DNA from: Stephanodiscus triporus
Taxonomy: Eukaryota > Bacillariophyta > Thalassiosirophyceae > Thalassiosirales > Thalassiosiraceae
Assembly (NCBI GenBank): GCA_036939755.1
Contig: JALLAZ010000068.1
Span: 1 to 26,669, forward strand
Direction: 5' to 3'
DNA length: 26,669 nt
Shown here: one piece after another, positions 19,786 through 26,669 of the stretch
How positions within the stretch are numbered: the stretch's first letter is position 1
Layout of the letters: every line of letters begins with the position of its first letter
Notes under the pieces: model-generated
The model's database searches: none
The model's input: only the letters and a program-made list of their open reading frames with translations
Told to the model about the DNA's origin: nothing
Translations under genes and position numbers: made by a program

Positions 19786-20652
19786 GAAGGGGGGCTCTGA
19801 TGAGGGTGAGGAAAAGCCCGAAAACAGAGCTGGTGCGGTGTTGAGTATGGGGGGTTGTATTTTTTACGAATGATGCACTTGCTTGTGTGTTGTGTATTTT
19901 CCCTTGGGATAATACACATGTTGATAAAGCTATAATCACCTGTTTTTTTTCAGGAACTTCTTCCCTTGGGAAGTCTTTCTTGTAAAACTTTGACTCTGAG
20001 GATTAAACCTTTTGGAGGCCTTCGCCAAAAAAACTCATCTTAGTTATAGGCTAAGAACTCAATAACTCACAACTCACTCTGTTAAGTCCCGACTGCCCTG
20101 GAAGTACTCTTCTAGGAAGTCCTTTCTCAGCTGTTACCGGACTTGTAGTAAAAGAGGGGGAATGGGGTTTTGCAGTTTGCATCCCCTCAGGTCGTTTTAC
20201 AGTCTTGTTTTTATTCAATTTGTCAAGCAGGCATGTAAATTTTGCTTTTTCTGCTCTAGTCTGTTGCTGTGTGTTTTCTGTTTTCGCGAGTCAGTGCTGC
20301 CGTGCCGGCATCGCCTCATCATCCGAAGGCTGGCACCTTTGAGTTCCCACGTAATGCATTGTCAATTTTTCAGGAAAGAAACAAATAAAAATTTTTGGGC
20401 CCGGGAAACTCACACGCCTGCAAAAGAGGGATAATAGTGGGTTATGAGCCCTACAATTCTGATTTTTTGAAAAGGCTCGCCTCCACATAAAAATCAAACC
20501 CCCCAAATTGCCCCCCCTCCCCCATACATGAACATGTCATCCCCACCCCCAGCAGCTTTGCCCTCTTGCTCTCCATGGCAACATCCACCATGGACCCAAA
20601 TCACAGTGCCATAACTCCCCATAAGTCCTGTGCAGGTGCAGGCGCTAGGGGG
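19786..20652. other. Non-coding 3' flank of the retroelement
   Basis: No gene is supported. The first 40 bases hold a hammerhead-ribozyme-like core (see finding). The rest is T-rich and contains short inverted words such as CCCTTGGGA/TCCCTTGGGAA, a poly-T stretch (19945-19952) and a C-rich block near 20495-20525. It may be the 3' untranslated part of the element, but its end could not be defined. Confidence 0.4.
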
Positions 20653-21014
20653 TCTATAAATTTTCATGTAAAAATCAAGGTTGCAAATGCTTCTACATAG
20701 GAAAGTCACAGCGTTATGTCAAAACATGTGTCCAAGAACATATTGGTATTGGTGAGGCGACGAAGTCATACAATAAATATTTACTATCTTTTCACCAATC
20801 CAATCAATCCTTACGCTCTTCGCTCTTCCCCACACCCTCCACATGGACTAACAACAACCAAAGTAGGTCCTTGATATCCCTTGAGACACAAGAGACTCTC
20901 TCTGCTCAACAATATGCCCCAAATGAATCCCCACCCATATGCATTATAATCAAAGACCGTGTCAGCCCTACTATCCCCAGAATTTTGACAATGAGGCTCC
21001 GCCCACGTGCCAAT
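20653..21014 (+). mobile_element. Second retroelement fragment, copy of 19001-19350
   Basis: From TCTATAAA at 20653 the sequence parallels 19001-19350 almost base by base, including CTTCTACATAGGAAAGTCAC, GTTATGTCAAAA, CAATAAATATTTACTATC and the GATATCCCT-GAGACACAAGAG stretch. It encodes the start of the GIY-YIG domain (FYIGKSQRYVKT-like) and linker with indels, including a duplicated ATTGGT. No RT or C-terminal part is present. It is a truncated copy or a segmental duplication in the same orientation. Confidence 0.85.
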
Positions 21015-22947
21015 TATTGTATCGTTGGTTTTAGGGGGTAAGGGTACCCCTGGTATGTTCAATCCTGTATTCAAATGCCTAATGAGTCAGGATCAGGGAC
21101 TTGCCAATTGGGAGTGCTTAATAGAAGCACTACCATACTAATCTGATGGGATAAGATCCAATGAGAGCTCTGATTCAATCCCATTTGGGATTATAGCTTG
21201 CATATTCCTGCTCAGAGGTAATCTATGATGTCTTCTAGAGAAATCTACAGATTCCTACCTAGAGTGTCTTGGTGAATCCCACACAATCCCACCAAATGGT
21301 GACACATTGACACCATGATTGGTGTCAATGTTGACACCTTTGCCTTTGCATGTTTGTGACGAGCAACATTAAACTAGGCAAAGCTAGTGTTACATAGTAG
21401 GTGTCAACTATTTACCATAGTAATTTTCTAAAACATGTTCTCACAACTCGTTTGTTAGCTTAAAGATTTTCCGTTCTGAATAAATTTTTTGATAGCTTCA
21501 TATGAATATTCTCCCACAATTGCCCATTAAAGATCCATGTTCACTTGGGATCCTCACATCAGCCAACACATATTGATCCCAGTTGACCTCGCCCTTGTGA
21601 TGCACTTGGAAATTCCTACACGACTGCTCCAATCTCCAACACCAACACCCAGCTTAACTTACACTTACTACAGAACACAAGAAGACAAAAACTTTACCCT
21701 GAGTGCACTGTATATCCACCATCCACTCCTGTTATGCATTTGCAGTTTGCATTGCACCTCACCAGCACCAGTAAATATAGATGTGATTCAAGACCAGGCA
21801 AGAGTAAAGAAGATGGAACTTTGATGGAGGCTCAATTCAATGCCAATACTCATAAATATAACATCTAACATCCCCCTCCAGTATGTACTATCATTCGCTC
21901 TTAACTGAATATTGATTTTTCTGTAACAATTAACTTCCTCAAACTCTCATAATGGTGAGGATGAACTTATCTATGCCATTTTCCAGAGAAGAGAAGAAGA
22001 CAGTGCATGTATCACTATTGCTAATTCTTGCTCCCATGCATATGCATGGTACTTCTTTTCTATCGTCTAAACTCTGAACTTCTCCGGTGACAAATGCTAA
22101 CTTTGAGAAATACTCTTTCCCTACTTAGTAGACCGGTGGATTATGGTAGACACATCGGAGTATTAAACCTATATCTATATCTATATGTAACAGCAGGGAA
22201 ACTGTGATCTTCTTATGTTCAGTGTTGATGAATAATGCAAGCTATAGCTATTGATGCCAGCAGTTACATAGTCTAAACACTTGATTACTTAGAAGTGTTT
22301 TATATATTGTTTTGGCAAAACCTGTGCTCAGCTACATATACAATGCTACTAGTTGTATACTAACAAAAGAGTGCAAAAAGCATTCTGATGACAACTCTGG
22401 TTCATTGTTCAATATCTATATCATTTGCATGTCTATAACATCCATGAATGGGATGTGTACTTTCTCATTAGTGCTACTTCTATTCCTTTGCAAAGATGAT
22501 GGACAGCTGCAACTATTGCTGTCCCCCCCCTTACCTTGATGATAACACATCCCAGAACATTGAATACACATAGTCACAATATGTTTATACTTGCAAAGTA
22601 CAACCACCTTTGACTGCCAAATTGCCCATTGAATCCTACACTTTTGTAAATGCCAATGCTGGATTGGACTTGTACTGGGATGTACTTCCAGGGTAAATTG
22701 GTTTTATTAAATTGCATGTCTCCGGGCAAAACTGTGTCAAGTGCAAAATATAGTTGTGGGTAATTTTCACATTTTTGCAAATCAGAACATCAATTAAATT
22801 TTATTGGATTGAAATCATCCCTTACTGAAATTGAGTTAATGGGCCGGTGATGTCATTCTATGTAATGCAAGACAAGTGATGATCTGTTGCATGTTTCTAA
22901 ATTATTCCCCATCTTGTGGCTACTGATGCTTATTGCTGACATGTATT
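21015..22947. other. AT-rich region without recognisable gene
   Basis: No ORF here has family resemblance, codon character or splice-consistent extension. The longest (21537-21824, +, 95 codons) encodes a His/Leu/Thr-rich peptide and looks fortuitous. Notable items are the GGTGTCAA/TTGACACC palindrome cluster (21298-21407), an ATCTAT simple repeat near 22172-22187, and a minus-strand AATAAA at 22800-22805, 143 nt past the ammonium transporter stop, a candidate poly(A) signal. Confidence 0.5.
21298..21407. repeat. Cluster of GGTGTCAA / TTGACACC inverted words
   Basis: CATTGACACC (21305-21314) and GGTGTCAATG (21321-21330) form a perfect 10-bp inverted repeat with a 6-nt loop. GGTGTCAA (21321-21328) and TTGACACC (21331-21338) form a second one with a 2-nt spacer. 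A further GGTGTCAA is at 21400-21407, and a diverged left arm GGTGACAC at 21298-21305. Confidence 0.85.
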
Positions 22948-25057
22948 TCAAAAATTAGCTGAACTGGTTGACTTGTCAATTGACTTGCGATCACTGGAAC
23001 AATCCAATGAATCGATCGCCGCGATGACCTTCCGCCCATGATAACTGTTCCCGTGCAGGCTACCATTATGAATACTACTTGCGGGAATGGGGGCGAGTAA
23101 ACCAGTTATGGGACTAAGTTTCAGCTTTGCCAAAGCTGCCTTCTCCGACTGTCGATGCTGATATTCATTCAGATACTCTGGCATCTTGGCTTCAATCTCA
23201 CTCTGCAAATCTGCATTGTTGTCACGTTTTTTAAACAACGTTCCACCTCCAGTGTATCCAACATCAAGTCCCACAATCTCCTCAAGCGAGTCGGCACTTT
23301 GAGCAGGAAAAAAAATATTAGAAGGAATAAAAATTAAATTGCGCAAAAAATGTCGTGGCGCATTGGAAATGGTAGCAAAACACTCACCGCAAAAATCCAA
23401 GCCAATGCAACATCGAGAAAAAAGGGATCAAGGTCACCATCACCCACCCAATCACGAACAGTATCCCTACCAGCTGACAGGCAAGTAGTGTGGCATCTGC
23501 CGACCTTCTTCCCCAGCTGTAGAACCACCCCACGTGAGTGGAAGTATGGTACACTCTATCAACCCAGGTTGGGTCAGCGAACAACCCGACGCTTATGCAT
23601 CCCCATATGCCGTTGGCCAACTATTCCGAAGGGGTTTCATAACAAACGATTGGGGAAAAAATAGATGATTCAATAAATATCAAATGACACATGCGCAGTT
23701 CTTACAACGCTGCATAAATCAGCTTTATCCATGACCACACAAAACACACATAAACACACAAACAGACTCACATGAACTGGAATGGCATCCACGGCATCAT
23801 CAATCCTCCTCTTCACCAGCAACTTCGAACATCCCAAATACAAAGCACCGGCAACCAATCCAATGATGATGCTCGCCCAACTATCCACGACCGAACATCC
23901 CGGCGTAATCGCCACTAGTCCGGACAAACAGCCATTCATGGTGTATTGCAAATTATAACTGATCTCGCCCGTCCAGCGTTCAGCGACAATGGTGGACAGA
24001 AATAGTGACATGATACATCCAGCAGAGGCAGCTAGACTCACGTTGATGGCAGTGTGCGAAACGACGAGGTAGTTATCGTCGACCGTGATGAAGATGATGG
24101 ATCCACTGTTAAAGCCGTACCAGCCAAACCATAGAATAAATGTCTTCATTATGGTGGGTAAAGGATGGATAGCGAGTTATGATGTCAGTCGAAGTAGAAA
24201 AAAATTCAGAACGCGTGATGTGAATATCGTAACAACTAAATCGCCGTCCAAACAAAATGGGGCGTCAACACATTACTCACCCCCAAACACTGCAATGCCA
24301 AAGAATGGCCGGGCATCTCCGTCGGTTCGTCCAACAACTTCCCTTTCAAATCATAAAACCTCATAGCTCGTGGTCCCAAAATTATCGCAGCAATCAACGC
24401 GGTCATGCCCCCCGTGATGTGCACGACGCTGCCCCCGGCGAAGTCGATCATCCCGGAACCAAATAGGGGGTTCACGTTGAAAGGACTCAAAAAACCGGTA
24501 TGACTCCATATGGCATGCACCGCCACTGGGTAAACGAACGCACTGAGCACGACCGAGTACGCGAGGTAGGCGGACATTTGGCATCGCTCGGCCAACGCCC
24601 CGGCGACGATCGTCGTCGAGGTGGCGGCGAATGCGAGCTGGAACAGCCAGAAGGAATGGCTCTCGACTCCCATCAGAAAGAAATTCATATTCCCGATGAA
24701 AGTCGTCGCCGTGTCGTCGGGGTCGCCCCCGTAGGCGAAGGCATATCCCACAGAGTACCACCCGAACGCGGCGCCGCATGCATCCAGTAAATTCTTCAGG
24801 AGGGTGTTCTGGACGTTGTTTATGCGGACGCAGCCCGCGGAGATCATGGCGAAGCCGGTTTGCATGAAAAATACGAGGGAGGCGGCATACAGGAGGAAGA
24901 ATGTATCGATGGAATTATCGGTGCTGGTCTGGGCGGCATCGAACGTATTGGATATGCATTGAAGTAGCGCGTCGGTCGACGGCGGCGTGGATCCATCAGT
25001 GGACGCGGCGGTGAGGTCAGACAGGCATATCTGATAGGTGCTCGAGTCTATCGCCAT
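22948..25057 (-). CDS. AMT1: Ammonium transporter, AMT family
   Basis: Four exons: 25057-24281, 24143-23772, 23620-23388 and 23296-22948. Introns are 137, 151 and 91 bp, all GT-AG and phase-consistent; 576 aa. About eleven membrane segments are expected. Family marks: AASLVFFMQTGFAMISAGCV (about 58-77), LAFAATSTTIVAGALAERCQ (141-160), the signature DFAGGSVVHITGG with pore His213, FILWFGWYGFN after the first intron, and DAIPVH-LANGIWG with the second pore His383 at the exon 2/3 junction. The C-terminal cytosolic tail starts RADSLEEIVGLDVGYTGGG, the conserved regulatory segment of AMT trimers, and continues as a polar tail of about 90 residues. It imports ammonium at the plasma membrane, with nitrogen supply as the likely regulator (known of the family). 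Both pore histidines and the gating Phe region are present, so it looks functional. ATG 25057 has context GCCATGGC on the coding strand. Confidence 0.92.
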
Positions 25058-25327
25058 GGCTGAAGCATTTAAAAGGCGAAAGGTTGATGTTTATTTCTTT
25101 GTCACAGGATGAGAGGTACTTTTTGTGTACGGTATCGTACTGTCAACCGTCTGCTATCGCGGAAGCACCCTTCATGATGTAGTCATGTGGCTTCGGACGG
25201 AGAGGAGTCGTTGGTACAGCCACGGCAGATGGCGTCGAATCATTCTCACGTTTCTCTTGAAGTATTAGGATTACATACTTGAAAAATCTCTTGGGTTTTA
25301 ACCGTGCTTTCTGGTGTATTAAAAAAA
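25058..25327. promoter_or_regulatory. Ammonium transporter upstream region
   Basis: About 270 bp lie upstream of the transporter ATG before the next open plus-strand frame, so the transporter promoter is expected here. No clear TATA or CCAAT box was seen. A minus-strand ORF (25143-25622) overlaps this region but would leave only about 85 bp for the promoter. Confidence 0.35.
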
Positions 25328-26669
25328 TGATTGCGACTAAAGGAATTAGTATCGTGCAATTTCGAGAAGACACCAATCTCCTGTGGCTACACCTACTCGA
25401 GATACATATCTCCTCTCCGTCCGAACTACGGGCAAAACCTTCCAGTGTTTGGGGACACAATAGATACTGGTTCCTCCAGTCATGTGGGTTCATTTTTCGT
25501 CCCCAAACCACGTCTGGTGAAGATTCCGGATCCCCGGAACGGAACTTCTGCTGGAACTTGTCGACACACCTCAATCGAAAACACTGTTCGGGAACTTTCG
25601 CCAGATAGTCCAAAACCATCAAGATCGGACAGTCGCTTCAGTCACGACTGCAGAAGGTTTATATTGCTCGCAATATCGGCAATATCACGATTAAGAGGAG
25701 AGACGTCTCGGGGCCGCTTCCCCAGAGGCCTCGATCCTGTGGGCGTTGTCGACGACGAGGGTAAGGGTTGGGTCGACGACCATTCACGCAAACGACCATC
25801 TCCTCATTTTCAGGGTTTGGATTCATGCAAACCGCCCAGCAGCCGGGTGTATCGATGATGCCGCAGTATCATCCCGGCGGCGGCCTCGTCTCGTAGAAAC
25901 AACAACAACAACAACAACAACAGTATCAATATCGCACCTCCTTCTCTCGGCAGAATGATGACGCCGCACAATGCCAATAATGGTATTATGGCACCTCCGA
26001 TTTTGTTGGATTGGTTCGATTTGTTCTCTTCTTCGGCGGGCAATAACAATCCCTCTCGGAATGATCATAATAACAATCACTGGGGAGGAGGGGATCAATC
26101 TACTTCATCCTTGAGCAACGCCGACCTGAACCTGTTCAAATATTAAATGTACACCCCCTCGGAGGAATTTTGGGAGCTGAGGGACACCTGATCGATTATG
26201 GCACGGACGACGAGTTCCTCAACATGCTCTCGCCGACGACCTTCGTTGAGGCCACGAGGGGGCACGGGCAGGCCATGACGTGCAACGCGAGGATCGGGTA
26301 CGACCACTCGTATCACTTTGTCTTGGCGCACATCGATGATCACGTGAGGTTCCACGGCGCACGCCTGCGACGGAAGCTCGCGTCGGCGTCGGCCACGAAA
26401 TGCATGATCACTAGGACGACAACGACGACGGCCACCGCCGCCACGGCGGGGAGGCCGATCAAGTGCCTCGCGATGGTCACGCGCACGACCGGCGAGCCGC
26501 TGTCGCTCGAGATGGTGATCGTCGATCCGCCGAGGGCCGTGAGGTGCGCGTGAGGGTGGTGTGCAACGCATTGTGCCACAAGGACGTGTACACCCTCAAC
26601 GGGCTCGATCCCTTGGGGTGAGTCGCGGTTGGGTGCCGCCCAAAGGAGAGTGTATGATTGGATGGATGA
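25328..26669 (+). pseudogene. Probable coding region of unknown function with interrupted frame (3' end outside window)
   Basis: Several plus-strand blocks look coding but do not join in one frame. 25328-25760 is open (VFGDTIDTGSSSHVGSFFVP, then VRELSPDSPKPSRSDSRF). A good GT-AG pair at 25761/25813 joins it in phase to a Gln-rich FGFMQTAQQPGVSMMPQYHP. The next block is Asn-rich (25895-26146, APPILLDWFDLFSSSAGNNN). Then MYTPSEEFWELRD shifts by one base at about 26185 into HLIDYGTDDEFLNMLSPTTF. A further one-base shift near 26547 links VIVDPPRAVR to VRVVCNALCHKDVYTLNGLD, which ends at a donor-like G|GTGAGT at 26617/26618. No family is recognised. It could be a real gene with consensus errors, or a decayed one. 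A competing minus-strand ORF (25143-25622) with one possible membrane segment is less convincing. Confidence 0.35.
25898..25921. repeat. (AAC)n trinucleotide repeat, 8 units
   Basis: Eight AAC units in a row. They read as poly-Asn in the frame that continues to 26146, or as poly-Gln one base earlier, the frame of the preceding Gln-rich block. Confidence 0.9.

Noticed and set aside
16866..20035. Shared CTTCGCCAAAAAA word at about 16867 and 20022, considered as retroelement terminal repeats
   Set aside because: The match is only 13 bp with no extension on either side, and exact matches of that length are expected by chance in a window of this size.
21537..21824. 95-codon plus-strand ORF in the AT-rich gap
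   Set aside because: His/Leu/Thr-rich sequence without family resemblance; expected by chance at this length.
25143..25622. Minus-strand ORF of 159 codons upstream of the ammonium transporter
   Set aside because: It has one possible membrane segment but no family match, leaves almost no promoter for the transporter, and overlaps a plus-strand frame with better splice continuity. Not excluded, only less likely.
1..26669. tRNA, rRNA and CRISPR features
   Set aside because: No cloverleaf with conserved T-arm GTTCRA pattern, no rRNA-like sequence and no regularly spaced direct repeats with spacers were seen; CRISPR would not be expected in eukaryotic DNA.

Overview
The window looks like nuclear DNA of a diatom or a close stramenopile. 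Most coding blocks are split by short GT-AG introns (about 66-151 bp), and the gene set is eukaryotic: a hormone-sensitive-lipase homologue, a NOP12/RBM34-type nucleolar RNA-binding protein, an RMC1 homologue, a membrane-anchored sulfotransferase and an AMT-type ammonium transporter. The truncated gene at the left edge carries a Cys/His module that I know from recall as an unnamed family repeated in diatom genomes. The lineage is inferred from these families and from intron style; no marker gene is present.

Layout. 1-805 (+): 3' end of the Cys/His-module gene. 967-3817 (-): five-exon hormone-sensitive-lipase-like gene, divergent across about 335 bp from a two-exon RBM34/NOP12 gene at 4153-5511 (+). 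5512-8030: gene-poor, with a G-quadruplex motif, simple and tandem repeats and fragments of possible decayed genes. 8036-10975 (+): broken and split coding blocks of unrecognised proteins, ending in an intact ORF with three 73-75-residue repeats. 11294-14571 (-): RMC1 homologue. 14733-16532 (-): three-exon type II membrane sulfotransferase. 16889-17188: a 300-bp MITE-like element with perfect 28-bp terminal inverted repeats. 17476-19785 (+): relic of a Penelope-like retroelement (reverse transcriptase plus GIY-YIG nuclease), with a second GIY-YIG fragment at 20653-21014. 21015-22947: AT-rich, no gene seen. 22948-25057 (-): four-exon ammonium transporter. 25328-26669 (+): probable coding region whose frame is interrupted several times.

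The five well-supported genes are housekeeping or metabolic: lipid ester hydrolysis, ribosome biogenesis, late-endosome/vacuole Rab7 activation, Golgi sulfation and ammonium uptake. They do not form an evident pathway. The accessory stretches are 5.5-11 kb and 16.6-22.9 kb. All spliced models were built by hand from splice-site phase and family similarity recalled from memory. No search was run.
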